A stretch of DNA of 64,000 bases from an uncultured delta proteobacterium (GTDB lineage: Bacteria; Desulfobacterota; Desulfovibrionia; Desulfovibrionales; Desulfovibrionaceae), in the NCBI GenBank assembly GCA_900079685.1, contig LT599019.1:357864-421863 (forward strand). Reading direction: 5' to 3'. The notes below the pieces were generated by a model. The model saw nothing but the letters and a program-made list of their open reading frames with translations. It was not told where the DNA came from and made no database searches. Shown one piece after another: positions 29,776-39,288 of this stretch; positions within the stretch are counted from its first letter, which is position 1; every line of letters begins with the position of its first letter. A program made the position numbers and the translations under genes.

Positions 29776-30768
29776 ATGATGTATTACATTGAAAGCGACG
29801 CAACCGATCCGCACTACAACCTTGCCCTGGAGCAGCACGTCTTTGACACCCTGTCAAAGGAACACAGCATTTTCATGCTCTGGCGGAACGACAACGCCAT
29901 TATCGTGGGCAAGCACCAGAACACGGTGGCGGAGATCAACGCCTCCTACGTACAGGAAAAAGGCATCCGCGTGGTGCGCCGTCTTTCCGGCGGGGGCGCG
30001 GTGTACCACGACCTCGGCAACGTCAATTTCACGTTCATCGTCGCGGCCGGGAACATGGCCGCTTTTGACTTCGCCTCCTTTTGCCGCCCGGTGGTAAAAG
30101 CCCTCGGAGAATTGGGCGTCACGGCGGAAATCAACGGCCGCAACGACATGACAATCGACGGCAAGAAATTTTCCGGCAACGCCCAGTACTGCAAACGGGG
30201 CCGGGTCATGCACCACGGCACCATCCTCTATGATTCCGATCTTTCCGTGGTCGGCGCGGCCCTGGTGGTCCCCAAGGACAAGATAGAATCCAAGGGGTTG
30301 AAGTCCGTGCAAAGCCGCGTCACCAACGTCAAGGCCTACATGCGGGACGACATCCCGGTGGAACGCTTCATGGAAGCCCTGCGGGACGCCATGTTCCGCG
30401 AGAACGCCATGGTGCCGTATACGCTGACAGAGGAAGACAAGGCCGCTGTGGCTACCCTGAAAAAAGAGGTGTACGACACCTGGGATTGGAATTACGGCGC
30501 ATCCCCGGCCTACAGCATCAAGAAAGAGCGCCGCGTCGAAGGCTGCGGTAAAATCGAAGTCCATATGGACGTGGACAAGGGCATTATCAGGGACATCGCC
30601 TTTTTCGGCGACTATTTCGGCAACGCGGACGCGTCCGCCCTGGCCCCCGTCCTGGCCGGGCGCCGGGTGGAGCGGGCGGAACTTGCCGCCGCCCTCGCCG
30701 CCGTTACGATCGGCGACTACTTCCACAACCTGGATATGGACGCCTTTCTCGACATCCTGACGCAATAG
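29776..30768 (+). CDS. lplA: Lipoate-protein ligase
   Basis: A 330-residue enzyme that activates lipoate with ATP and attaches it to lipoyl domains (for example glycine cleavage H protein). Motifs: NAIIVGKHQNTVAEIN, RRLSGGGAVYHDLGNVNF and KFSGNAQYCKRGRVMHHGTIL, with the C-terminal accessory domain present. It lies between the SGNH hydrolase and thpR in a tight plus-strand run. Confidence 0.94.
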   Translation: MMYYIESDATDPHYNLALEQHVFDTLSKEHSIFMLWRNDNAIIVGKHQNTVAEINASYVQEKGIRVVRRLSGGGAVYHDLGNVNFTFIVAAGNMAAFDFASFCRPVVKALGELGVTAEINGRNDMTIDGKKFSGNAQYCKRGRVMHHGTILYDSDLSVVGAALVVPKDKIESKGLKSVQSRVTNVKAYMRDDIPVERFMEALRDAMFRENAMVPYTLTEEDKAAVATLKKEVYDTWDWNYGASPAYSIKKERRVEGCGKIEVHMDVDKGIIRDIAFFGDYFGNADASALAPVLAGRRVERAELAAALAAVTIGDYFHNLDMDAFLDILTQ

Positions 30769-30779
30769 GAAGGAACGCC

Positions 30780-31340
30780 ATGCCGGACGCCCCCGGCGGG
30801 AAAACACGCCTGTTCGCGGCCGTCGCCATCCCGGACGGCGTAACCGCGCGCATGGCGGCCTTGCGGGCCGATATCCCCGGCTGCCGCTGGCTCACGGCCC
30901 ATCACCTGACCCTGCGGTTCATCGGCGAAGTGGAACAGGATCAGGCCACGGCAATCCGTGCCTCGCTCCGGGAGGTAACGGCCGCTCCCTTCTCCCTTGC
31001 CGTCCGGGGGCTGGGCCTGTTCGCCCAAAGCCGCCAGACCGTTGTCTGGGCCGGGCTGGAGCCGTCGCCTGCGCTCTTCCGCCTCAAGGAAGGAATTGAC
31101 GCTGCCCTGGCGGGCGGGGCCGGATTGCCGGAGCCGCGGGGGCGATTCACGCCGCACATCACCCTCGCCCGGCTGAAAACAGCGCCCCCGGCCGCGTTGC
31201 GCGCCCATGTCAGGGAAAATGCCGCGACCGGGGCGGGTGCATTTTCCGTTGCCGCCTTCGGCCTGTACAGCAGCATCCTCGCGCCGGGCGGGGCCGTGCA
31301 CACGTTGGAAGAAGCGTACCCGCTTGTTGTGAGTGAGTAG
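30780..31340 (+). CDS. thpR: RNA 2',3'-cyclic phosphodiesterase
   Basis: A 186-residue 2H phosphoesterase. The two HxTL-type motifs are HLTLRF and HITLAR, and the N-terminal RLFAAVAIP is typical. It opens 2',3'-cyclic phosphates on RNA. It starts 11 bases after lplA. Confidence 0.92.
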   Translation: MPDAPGGKTRLFAAVAIPDGVTARMAALRADIPGCRWLTAHHLTLRFIGEVEQDQATAIRASLREVTAAPFSLAVRGLGLFAQSRQTVVWAGLEPSPALFRLKEGIDAALAGGAGLPEPRGRFTPHITLARLKTAPPAALRAHVRENAATGAGAFSVAAFGLYSSILAPGGAVHTLEEAYPLVVSE

Positions 31341-31424
31341 AAACACTGGCGCTTCGCGAAAGAGTGCTTATATCCAACCGTGCCGGGACCGGCACGCCTT
31401 AAATATCCCGGAACGGAGAACGCC

Positions 31425-32309
31425 ATGCGCTACGAAGGCACCGTGTACAGGCCCCCGTCGGAGGGCGACAGCGTCATCATCCAGGCAACGGTGGGCTGCC
31501 CGCACAACCGCTGCCGCTTCTGCCGCCTGTACAAGAGGAAGAAATTCAGAATCCGCCCGGTCGCGGATATCCTCGAGGATATCGCCACGGCCGGGGAATA
31601 CTACCCGCCCGCCTACGTACGCACCGTGTTCCTGGCCGACGGCAATACGGTCGTCATGCGCACGGCCCAGCTTTTGGAAATTCTTGCCCGCATCCGCGAG
31701 GTTTTCCCCCGTGTCGAGCGGGTCACTTCTTACGGCGCGGCCCAGTACTTCACCCGCAAAAGTCCGCAGGAATGGCGCGAACTGCGGGAGGCCGGGCTTT
31801 CCCGCATCCATTGCGGCATGGAAACGGGCCATGACCCGCTCCTCGCCTTGACGAACAAGGGCTGCACCAAGGCCGTGTATATCGACGGCTGCCGCCGCGT
31901 GCGGGACGCCGGGATCGAACTCTCCATGTACTACCTGACCGGCCTCGGCGGCACGGCGTTGTGGAGGGAGCACGCCCTGGACAGCGCGGCCGTCCTGAAC
32001 GCCGTCAATCCGGAGTTCATCCGCATCCGCACCTTCACGCCCATGCCGGGCACCCCCATGGGCGACGAATTCCTGGCCGGGACGTTCGGACTCCCGGAAC
32101 CGCACGCCGCCTTGCGCGAGCTGCGCCTGCTGGTGGAAAACCTTGATGTGACAAGCCGCTTTTACAGCGACCACTGGCTGAACTTCGCGGACATCCACGG
32201 CATTCTGCCGAACGACAAAAACCGCATGCTCGCCGCCATCGACAAGGCCCTGACCCTGCCCCGCTCCGCCTTCCGGGAAGTGGGCATTTTACCGAAAGAC
32301 TCACTCTGA
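31425..32309 (+). CDS. Radical SAM protein with Cx4Cx2C cluster motif
   Basis: A 294-residue radical SAM enzyme. The cluster motif reads GCPHNRCRFC, that is C-x4-C-x2-C and not the usual C-x3-C-x2-C; a related HNxCxFC form is known in one COG1032-like group. Further barrel motifs are RTVFLADGNTVVM and HCGMETGHD. The substrate is unknown. The ATG at 31425 has GGAGA upstream. It follows thpR by 84 bases. Confidence 0.85.
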   Translation: MRYEGTVYRPPSEGDSVIIQATVGCPHNRCRFCRLYKRKKFRIRPVADILEDIATAGEYYPPAYVRTVFLADGNTVVMRTAQLLEILARIREVFPRVERVTSYGAAQYFTRKSPQEWRELREAGLSRIHCGMETGHDPLLALTNKGCTKAVYIDGCRRVRDAGIELSMYYLTGLGGTALWREHALDSAAVLNAVNPEFIRIRTFTPMPGTPMGDEFLAGTFGLPEPHAALRELRLLVENLDVTSRFYSDHWLNFADIHGILPNDKNRMLAAIDKALTLPRSAFREVGILPKDSL

Positions 32310-32648
32310 GGCGATCGCCTGGCCGCTTTCCGATGCCGGGGGCGCGGCCCCGTGGCCGGACCGTCCTGGGCCGGAAAAGAAATCTCGCGTTGCCCACTAG
32401 AATATCTTTGCGCATCGTGATAAATGCTGGGCGTGTGTCATTTCGCCGTGTGCAATTGGATTCGCCAATGCTGTTAGTGCGGTTTTTCCCATACGCTCCG
32501 TGTTCCGGCCAGTCCCTGCCCGGAACACGGGGCGTTTCCCGTCTGTTTCGCCGCGAAAAGCGGCACGGCGGGCCGGAGAACCGGCAGCCATCCTCCGGAC
32601 AGCACGCCCCTTCCCTTATATGACAACCGATCCCCCAGAGGTTTTACC
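32310..32648. other. Intergenic region with one hairpin
   Basis: The 339-base gap before the surface-sugar cassette. It contains an 11-base perfect inverted repeat CCGTGTTCCGG/CCGGAACACGG at 32498-32530 that could be a terminator, without a T-run. A more AT-rich stretch near 32390-32470 could carry the promoter of the cassette, but no convincing -35/-10 was found. No believable gene. Confidence 0.45.
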
Positions 32649-33023
32649 GTGATACGCGCAATGGATCATCTTTACATTTTCGCCATGCTGTTTTTCAGCG
32701 TGTACAGCCAGATCATCATCCGCTGGCAGGTATCCCTCGCGGGACCGCTGCCGGAGAGCCTGGAAGGCAAGGTCATGTTCGTGCTGCGCCTCCTGCTCTC
32801 ACCCTGGGTCATCACCGCGCTGGCAGCCACCTTTTTCAGCGGCATATCCTGGATGCTGGCCATGACCAAATTCGAGATCAGTTATGCCTACCCCTGGGCA
32901 AGCCTCAACTACGTGTTCATGCTCACGCTCGGCGTGCTGCTGTTCGGCGAACAGTTCAGCCTGGGCAAGCTGGCGGGCACGCTCCTGATTGTGGCGGGCA
33001 TTATTGTCGTGGCCAGGCATTGA
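32649..33023 (+). CDS. Small four-TM EamA/ArnE-like membrane protein
   Basis: A 124-residue protein with four hydrophobic segments, the half-size EamA/SMR architecture. It has SYAYPWASLNYVFMLTLGVLLFGE, as in ArnE/ArnF-type flippase subunits that move undecaprenyl-phosphate sugars. The start is GTG at 32649 behind AGAGG; ATG at 32661 is possible. It is first in a six-gene run with sugar enzymes and a membrane GT2, supporting a lipid-linked sugar flippase role (inference). Confidence 0.78.
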   Translation: MIRAMDHLYIFAMLFFSVYSQIIIRWQVSLAGPLPESLEGKVMFVLRLLLSPWVITALAATFFSGISWMLAMTKFEISYAYPWASLNYVFMLTLGVLLFGEQFSLGKLAGTLLIVAGIIVVARH

Positions 33024-33077
33024 GCCGCGCAGGCCGTTGCCGCGAAGCGTTCTGCAAACGTTTTACCGGGAGAGTGT

Positions 33078-34214
33078 ATGGGCATACGGGTGGATTTCAA
33101 CAAGCCGTATATGACGGGCAAGGAACTGTACTACATAGCGGATGCCCATTTCGGCCGCAAGCTGGCCGGAGACGGCCCCTATACCCGGCGATGTCACGCC
33201 TGGCTGGAAGAGCGCCTTGCCTGCCGCAAAGCCCTTTTGACCCACTCCTGTACCGCCGCCCTGGAAATGTTCGCGCTGCTTCTGGACATAGGGCCCGGCG
33301 ACGAGATCATCATGCCGTCCTACACCTTTGTCAGCACGGCCAACGCCTTTGTGCTGCGCGGCGGAACGCCGGTGTTCGTGGACATCCGGGAAGACACCCT
33401 GAACATTGACGAACGGTTGGTGGAAGCGGCCATAACCCCGCGCACCAAGGCCATTGTGGCCGTGCATTACGCCGGGGTCGGCTGCGAAATGGATACGCTC
33501 GCCGCCATCGCCGCCCGCCACGGCCTGGCTCTGCTGGAAGACGCGGCCCAGGGACTGCAGGCCACATACAAGGGCCGCCCCCTCGGGAGCATCGGCGACC
33601 TGGGCGCCTTGAGCTTCCATGAAACCAAAAACATCATCTGCGGGGAAGGCGGCGCGCTGCTCGTCAATTCTCCCCGTTGCATCCAGAACTCGGAAATCAT
33701 CCGGGAAAAAGGCACGGACCGCAGCCGCTTCTTCCGGGGGGAAGTGGACAAATACACCTGGCAGGCGGCCGGGTCCTCGTATTTGCCGGGCGAGGTGACG
33801 GCAGCCTTCCTCTGGGCCCAGCTCGAAGAGGCGGACGCCATCAACGCGCGGCGGCGGGAAGCCTGGGACCGCTACCACGCCCTCCTGGCCCCGCTGGAGG
33901 CGCGCGGCCTTCTCCGCCGCCCGGTTATCCCGGACGGGTGCGAGCACAACGCCCACATGTATTACGTTCTCCTCGCGCCGGGCATTGCCCGCCAGGCTGT
34001 GCTGGATCACCTGAAACAGAACGGCATTTACGCCGTGTTCCATTACGTGCCCCTGCACTCCTCCCCGGCCGGGCAGCGGTTCGGCCGCGCCCACGGCGAT
34101 CTGGCGAAAACGGACGACCTTGCCGAACGGCTCATCCGCCTGCCGCTCTGGGTGGGCTTGTCCGAAACGGACCAGACGCTGGTCGCGGAAACCCTCCGCG
34201 ATGCGCTTTCCTGA
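33078..34214 (+). CDS. DegT/DnrJ/EryC1 sugar aminotransferase (RffA/WecE-like)
   Basis: A 378-residue PLP enzyme. The catalytic Lys is in SFHETKNIICGEGG, and other family motifs are HSCTAALEMFALLL, PSYTFVSTANAFVLRGG and EDAAQGL. It most resembles dTDP-4-amino-4,6-dideoxygalactose transaminases (RffA/WecE), which aminate a 4-keto-6-deoxy sugar nucleotide. Followed 20 bases later by a WbqC gene. The exact sugar is not determined from sequence. Confidence 0.9.
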   Translation: MGIRVDFNKPYMTGKELYYIADAHFGRKLAGDGPYTRRCHAWLEERLACRKALLTHSCTAALEMFALLLDIGPGDEIIMPSYTFVSTANAFVLRGGTPVFVDIREDTLNIDERLVEAAITPRTKAIVAVHYAGVGCEMDTLAAIAARHGLALLEDAAQGLQATYKGRPLGSIGDLGALSFHETKNIICGEGGALLVNSPRCIQNSEIIREKGTDRSRFFRGEVDKYTWQAAGSSYLPGEVTAAFLWAQLEEADAINARRREAWDRYHALLAPLEARGLLRRPVIPDGCEHNAHMYYVLLAPGIARQAVLDHLKQNGIYAVFHYVPLHSSPAGQRFGRAHGDLAKTDDLAERLIRLPLWVGLSETDQTLVAETLRDALS

Positions 34215-34234
34215 CCGCCCCGCGCGAAACCGCC

Positions 34235-34921
34235 ATGAAAAAAGTAGCCATCCTGCAATCGAACTATATCCCCTGGAAAGGGTATTTTGACATCATCGCC
34301 AGGGTGGACGAGTTCATCCTGTACGACGAGATGCAGTTCACCAAAAACGACTGGCGCAACAGGAACATCATCAAGACGCAACAAGGGCCGCTCTGGCTGA
34401 CCATTCCCGTGGGCCAGGACATCAACCGGCGCATTTGCGACGTGCCCCTGCCGGGCGGGCCGTGGCGGATGAAACACTGGAAAACCCTGGTCCAGAACTA
34501 CTCCCACGCCCCGTGCTTCAAGGAGACGGCCGCATGGCTCGAACCCCTGTACCGCGAAACGCAGACGACGCTCTCCGCCCTGAACCGGCGGTTCATCGAG
34601 GAAATCTGCCGGGTTCTGGGCATCCGCACGCTGATCCGCGATTCCTCGGAGTACGTCCTTGGCGAGGGCAAAACCGAGCGCCTGGTCAATCTCTGCCGCC
34701 AGACCGGGGCGGACGAGTACGTGTCCGGCCCGGCGGCCCGGGGTTACCTGGATGAGCGCCTGTTCGCGGACCAGGGCGTCCGGGTGACCTGGATGGACTA
34801 CGCAAACTACCCGGAATATCCGCAACTGCACGGAGCGTTCACCCACCAGGTCAGCATTCTCGATCTTCTGTTCAACCGCGGGGCGGATGCGCCCCGCTTC
34901 ATGAGGCATGTGCGGCCATGA
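34235..34921 (+). CDS. WbqC family protein
   Basis: A 228-residue soluble protein of the WbqC family, found in O-antigen and other surface-glycan loci. It begins MKKVAILQSNYIPWKGYFD, with conserved DEMQFTKNDWRNRN and the C-terminal SILDLLFN. Its biochemistry is poorly known. Its end overlaps the GT2 start (ATGA type, 34918-34921), so translation is coupled. Confidence 0.88.
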   Translation: MKKVAILQSNYIPWKGYFDIIARVDEFILYDEMQFTKNDWRNRNIIKTQQGPLWLTIPVGQDINRRICDVPLPGGPWRMKHWKTLVQNYSHAPCFKETAAWLEPLYRETQTTLSALNRRFIEEICRVLGIRTLIRDSSEYVLGEGKTERLVNLCRQTGADEYVSGPAARGYLDERLFADQGVRVTWMDYANYPEYPQLHGAFTHQVSILDLLFNRGADAPRFMRHVRP

Positions 34922-35847
34922 AACTGTCCATAGTCACCACGCTGTACCGGTCCCGGTCGTATATCGCGGAATTTTATGCCAGAGCCTCGGCCGCCGCCAG
35001 GGCCCACGCCGGGGACGACTACGAAATCGTCATGGTTAACGACGGCTCCCCGGACGACAGCCTGAACATTGCCGTGCGCCTGGCGGAAGAAGACCCGCAT
35101 GTCACGGTGGTGGATCTTTCCCGCAATTTCGGGCACCACAAGGCCATCATGACCGGCCTGGCGCATTCTGTCGGGGACCACGTATTCCTGCTCGACGTGG
35201 ATCTGGAAGAGGAACCGGAATGGCTGGCGGAGTTTGCCGCCGCCATGCGCGAAAAAGGGTGCGACGTGGTCTTCGGCGTGCAGAAAGCGCGTAAGGGCGG
35301 CTGGTTCGAACGCTGGTCCGGGCATTGTTTTTATACGGTCATGGATGCCATCACGGGCCTGAAAATGCCCGCCAACGCCGTGACCGCCCGCCTGATGACC
35401 AGGCGCTACGTGGACGCGCTGTTGCTGCACAAGGAGCAGGAACTGTATATTGACGGCCTTTTCTGCAGCGCCGGGTTTGAGCAGGCGGCATACACGGTGA
35501 CCAAGCACAGCCTCAGTGCCAGTACCTATACGTTCCGGAAAAAAATGGCCCTGCTGGTCAATTCCGTCACCTCCTTCAGCAACGCGCCGCTGGTGGTCAT
35601 TTCCTACATCGGGTTCGCCATCTCGCTTTTTTCCTTTGTCTACATGCTGCACCTCATCATCCAGCGCGTGATATTCTCCTGCATAACCGACGGCTGGACC
35701 TCCATCATGGCTTCCATCTGGCTCATGGGCGGGCTGATTATTCTCTTCATCGGCGTCGTGGGCGTTTATGTTTCCAAGATATTCCTGGAAACCAAGCAAC
35801 GGCCGTATACCATCATCAGGCGGGTTTATGGACAACGACGTCAATAA
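34918..35847 (+). CDS. Membrane-anchored family 2 glycosyltransferase
   Basis: A 309-residue GT2 of the DPM1/GtrB/ArnC type that loads a sugar on a polyprenyl phosphate at the cytoplasmic face. Nucleotide-binding VNDGSPDDS and the metal motif LDVDLEE are present, and conserved LSRNFGHHKAIMTGL is typical. Two C-terminal membrane helices follow (about 225-295). It overlaps WbqC upstream and the methyltransferase downstream by 20 bases. Confidence 0.92.
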   Translation: MKLSIVTTLYRSRSYIAEFYARASAAARAHAGDDYEIVMVNDGSPDDSLNIAVRLAEEDPHVTVVDLSRNFGHHKAIMTGLAHSVGDHVFLLDVDLEEEPEWLAEFAAAMREKGCDVVFGVQKARKGGWFERWSGHCFYTVMDAITGLKMPANAVTARLMTRRYVDALLLHKEQELYIDGLFCSAGFEQAAYTVTKHSLSASTYTFRKKMALLVNSVTSFSNAPLVVISYIGFAISLFSFVYMLHLIIQRVIFSCITDGWTSIMASIWLMGGLIILFIGVVGVYVSKIFLETKQRPYTIIRRVYGQRRQ

Positions 35848-36460
35848 TAGCGCATTGCGGGACATTCCCGGCTACTTCGCGGAAACGCTGCGCCAGCACG
35901 GCGCAACGGCCAAAGGCGTGGACTGGAACGGCGAGGAGAGCCAGCGGGTTCGCTTCCGCCAGCTTTCCAAGATCATCGCCGGGGAAGACGCTTTTTCCCT
36001 CAACGACCTGGGCTGCGGCTACGGCGCGTACTATGACTTCCTGGCCGGGCGGTATGCGGATTTTTCTTACGCGGGCTTCGATATCACGCCGGAGATGCTC
36101 CAGGCCGCCGAAGGCCGTTTGGCCGGGAAGAAAAACGTCCGCCTCGCCCTGGCGGCGGAACCGGATACGGAAGCGGACTACACCGTGGCCTCGGGCATCT
36201 TCAACCTGCGGCTCGGCGTTTCCGACGCTGACTGGCTGCGCTATATCGAGCGCGGCCTGGATATCATGGCCCGCGCCAGCCGCCTCGGATTCGCCTTCAA
36301 CTGCCTGACGGCCTACTCCGACCCGCCTAAAATGCGGCCCGATCTTTACTACGCAGCCCCCTGCGCCCTGTTCGACCGCTGCAAGCGGCTGTACTCACGC
36401 AACGTGGCCCTGCTGCACGACTACAGCCTGTATGAATTTACCATTTTGGTACGGTTGTGA
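35828..36460 (+). CDS. Class I SAM-dependent methyltransferase
   Basis: A 210-residue enzyme with SAM motif I NDLGCGYGAYYDFLA and post-I region YAGFDITPEMLQAAE. By position it probably methylates the amino sugar or lipid-linked intermediate (inference). ATG at 35828, inside the end of the GT2 gene; AGGCGGG just upstream serves as ribosome site. Confidence 0.85.
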   Translation: MDNDVNNSALRDIPGYFAETLRQHGATAKGVDWNGEESQRVRFRQLSKIIAGEDAFSLNDLGCGYGAYYDFLAGRYADFSYAGFDITPEMLQAAEGRLAGKKNVRLALAAEPDTEADYTVASGIFNLRLGVSDADWLRYIERGLDIMARASRLGFAFNCLTAYSDPPKMRPDLYYAAPCALFDRCKRLYSRNVALLHDYSLYEFTILVRL

Positions 36461-36472
36461 GGGAATGACCCC

Positions 36473-38236
36473 ATGACGCGCCGCACGGGCCTTTGGGCCG
36501 CCAGCCTGCTTCTGTTTGCCGTTCTGCTCGCCTTTCACGTCATGAGCCCGCTGGTTCTTGACGATTACGGTTTCCTGGCCCGGCTGGAAAAAGCCTCGGA
36601 TATCCTGGCCATGTCCGTGCATCAGTACTTCACCTGGGACGGCAGGATCACGGGGTATATCCTCAACCACTGCATCCTGTTCATGCCGACGGCCGCCGCC
36701 AATATCCTGCTGGCGCTCTCCCAACTGGGGCTCGTCTGGGTCATGGCCATGCATGTGCTGGGCAGGGACTGGAAAGAGCGCGTGACCGGGGTGCACCTCC
36801 TGGGCATCGCCTGCCTGCTCTGGCTTTCGATCCCCAACGTCGGGCAGGCCTTTTTCTGGAAAACCGGCACTCCCTATATAACCTTTCCCACGCTGTTCCT
36901 GTTGCTTCTCTGGCCCTACCGGGCACTGGCGGAATGGGGCGAATACCGGGCGCGGGCGTTTTACGCGCTCATCCCCCTGGCTGTCTTCTGCGGCCTGGGG
37001 GACTTTCACGAAACCGTGGCGGCCGCCATCCTGATAGCGGCCATGAGCGCGTGGGCCATGCGGCAAAGCGGGCGGTGGCGCGTCCTTCCTTTTATTCCCC
37101 CGGTCCTGCTGCTGGTGTGCTTTGCCGTCATTTACAAGGCTCCGGGGAACATGGTCCGCATCCAGGGCCTGAACCCGGAATTCATCAACCGCGCATGGTT
37201 TGACGGGCCGCTGGAGCATCTGGCCGGCCAGGGAATGATCCAGGCGTATTTCGCCTGGGAATACGCGCTCGCCGCTCTGGCGCTGTTTGTGCTCCTGCGC
37301 CGGGATACGGGCTCCACGCGGCCCCCGGGCAGCCCCCTTGTCATGGCCGGGGCATTTTTTCTATTGGCCCAGGCGGCGCAAATGGTTTTCATGTTCTCCC
37401 CCTCCCCGGCGGCCCGCGCCTATACCGCCTCGGCCATCTTCATGATTGTGGCGGCGCTCATTCTTTTTGACCAGGCCCGGACGCACACGGCAGACCGGTG
37501 GAAAACGCCCTTCCGCATCTTTTGGGCCGCCGCGTCGGCCGTCTGCCTGGCCGGTCTGGTCACGACGGGAATCATGTACGCGGAGACCAGCGCTTACGCC
37601 GGTGCGGTGGAAAAACTGGCGCGGGAAGCGCGGCCCGGGTCCGATATTGAAGTCCCGCCCGCTCCATACTGTGTCGGGCCGTATCTCTTTTACGGCAGGG
37701 AAAACGGCATCCAGGCGGACCCCGAGGACTGGGCGAACGAGCAATTCGCCGCTTGCTTCAAGCTGCGCTCGATAAAACTCATCCACGAACGGTTTGACCT
37801 GGTTTCCGGGGACCAGGCGGCGGGCGCCTTTCAGGGAACAGTCGACGGTTCGGAGTTAACGTTCCGGTACACGCCCGCCGGGGAAAATGCGGCCCTGCCG
37901 TTTTACCTGGCGTTCCCCATGGACCCGGAGACGTTCTGGCAGAAACACGGCGCGCCGTTTCTGGACGGGCAGGCCCAGGATTCGTCCCTGTTCCGCTATG
38001 GGCTGCGCCTGAACTACGACCACATTCATCCCGGCAAGACGTCCGGACCGGGCGGCATACAGGGCCATGCGGTCCTGCCCTCGCCGGATCTCGCCACGCG
38101 GGGCTATATCGTGCACTACCGGGGCGATGAAGATGCCGTGGCGGCCGTGGTGCCGCTGCGCGTCAAAGCCGGGAGGCAGTTCGCAGACCGCGCGAGAGGT
38201 TCCGCCCTTATGCAAAAGTGGGGGGAGCGCCAATGA
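36473..38236 (+). CDS. Polytopic DUF6056-like protein, probable GT-C-type transferase
   Basis: A 587-residue membrane protein with about ten to twelve hydrophobic segments up to roughly residue 375 and a C-terminal periplasmic-looking domain of about 200 residues. The first loop has LDDYGFLARL and a WDGRITGY motif, an acidic loop as found in lipid-sugar-dependent GT-C enzymes and DUF6056 proteins. Following a flippase-like protein and a lipid-linked GT2, the likely job is transfer of the sugar on the periplasmic side. Acceptor unknown. Confidence 0.75.
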   Translation: MTRRTGLWAASLLLFAVLLAFHVMSPLVLDDYGFLARLEKASDILAMSVHQYFTWDGRITGYILNHCILFMPTAAANILLALSQLGLVWVMAMHVLGRDWKERVTGVHLLGIACLLWLSIPNVGQAFFWKTGTPYITFPTLFLLLLWPYRALAEWGEYRARAFYALIPLAVFCGLGDFHETVAAAILIAAMSAWAMRQSGRWRVLPFIPPVLLLVCFAVIYKAPGNMVRIQGLNPEFINRAWFDGPLEHLAGQGMIQAYFAWEYALAALALFVLLRRDTGSTRPPGSPLVMAGAFFLLAQAAQMVFMFSPSPAARAYTASAIFMIVAALILFDQARTHTADRWKTPFRIFWAAASAVCLAGLVTTGIMYAETSAYAGAVEKLAREARPGSDIEVPPAPYCVGPYLFYGRENGIQADPEDWANEQFAACFKLRSIKLIHERFDLVSGDQAAGAFQGTVDGSELTFRYTPAGENAALPFYLAFPMDPETFWQKHGAPFLDGQAQDSSLFRYGLRLNYDHIHPGKTSGPGGIQGHAVLPSPDLATRGYIVHYRGDEDAVAAVVPLRVKAGRQFADRARGSALMQKWGERQ

Positions 38237-38300
38237 AGGCGCCGCCTGCCATCACCGCGCCGCCCGCCATGGCCCTGCATCGTTCCGGGAACTTTCGCCC

Positions 38301-39188
38301 GTGCGCCTGACAGGCCGCTCCGTCGCCGTCCTGCTTGCGGCGGTCGTGCTGGCCTGGGGCGTCAACTGGACGGTGACGAAGATCATCGTCTCCATGATGC
38401 CCCCCATCTGGGCAACCGCCGTCCGGGCCGCCATCGCGACCGTGGCCCTTCTTGCTCTCCAGACGGCGGGCCGGACCTTGATCATCCCCAAAATGCGGGA
38501 TCTCCCGGCGGTCTGCATCGTCGCCATTTTCCATATGGTTCTTTTCGCGGTGCTCATGGCCATCGGCCTGCAATACATTTCCGTGGGGCGCTCGGTCGTG
38601 CTGGCCTACACGACGCCCTTGTGGGTCGCGCCCTTTTCCCGGCTGTTCCTGAAAGAACCCATGCCGCCCGTGAAGGTTCTGGGGATCCTCATCGGCCTCG
38701 CGGGGCTGGCCGTTCTGCTCAACCCCATGGCCCTCGACTGGAACGACCGGCATGCGCTGATCGGCAGCGGCATCCTCCTCTGCGCCGCGCTCTCCTGGGC
38801 GGTATCCATCGTCTGCGTGCGGGCGATTACCTGGCATTCCACCCCCTTCCAGCTCGTGCCGTGGCAAAACCTGCTGGCCGCTCTGATCATGACCGGCGTC
38901 GCCCTTGCCGTTGAAGGTCCGCTCCATATCACGCCGACATGGGAACTGAGCGTAGCCATGGCGTACAACGCGCTCGTCGCGACGGCGTTCGGCTTCTGGG
39001 CCATCACGGTCGTGAACACGTACTATTCCGCCACCACGACTTCGCTCGCGCTGCTCGCCACGCCCATCGTCGGCGCGGTCAGCTCCCTGATCATGATCGG
39101 CGAGGCGATCGACCTCCCGCTTGTCGTCGCGGGGGCGATGATTCTGTTGGGGATCGCCTTCGGCACCATGGGGAAGAGCGGCAAGTGA
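38301..39188 (+). CDS. EamA/DMT family transporter
   Basis: A 295-residue membrane protein with ten predicted helices in two EamA halves; YISVGRSVVLAYTTPLWVAPFSR and TATAFGF-like segments near the end of each half are typical. Likely exports a metabolite; substrate unknown. The start is taken as GTG at 38301; the open frame extends upstream but overlaps the preceding gene. It probably is not part of the sugar cassette. Confidence 0.82.
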   Translation: MRLTGRSVAVLLAAVVLAWGVNWTVTKIIVSMMPPIWATAVRAAIATVALLALQTAGRTLIIPKMRDLPAVCIVAIFHMVLFAVLMAIGLQYISVGRSVVLAYTTPLWVAPFSRLFLKEPMPPVKVLGILIGLAGLAVLLNPMALDWNDRHALIGSGILLCAALSWAVSIVCVRAITWHSTPFQLVPWQNLLAALIMTGVALAVEGPLHITPTWELSVAMAYNALVATAFGFWAITVVNTYYSATTTSLALLATPIVGAVSSLIMIGEAIDLPLVVAGAMILLGIAFGTMGKSGK

Positions 39189-39229
39189 CGGTTGACGCGG
39201 TCGCGTTTCCGCCGGACGACAGCCACGCC

Positions 39230-39284
39230 GCAAACGCAAGGGCCGGAAATCGCATCATGTGCGATTCCAGGCCCTTGCGTTTGC
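39230..39284. terminator. Bidirectional hairpin between EamA gene and tRNA-Ser
   Basis: Outer perfect 15-base arms GCAAACGCAAGGGCC (39230-39244) and GGCCCTTGCGTTTGC (39270-39284), with inner pairing ATCGCA/TGCGAT. Suits termination of the EamA transcript and of tRNA-Ser from the other side. Confidence 0.75.
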
Positions 39285-39288
39285 TTGC

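Noticed and set aside
32333-32623. 96-codon plus-strand frame in the gap before the sugar cassette
   Set aside because: No ribosome site, low-complexity basic composition, and it spans a hairpin.
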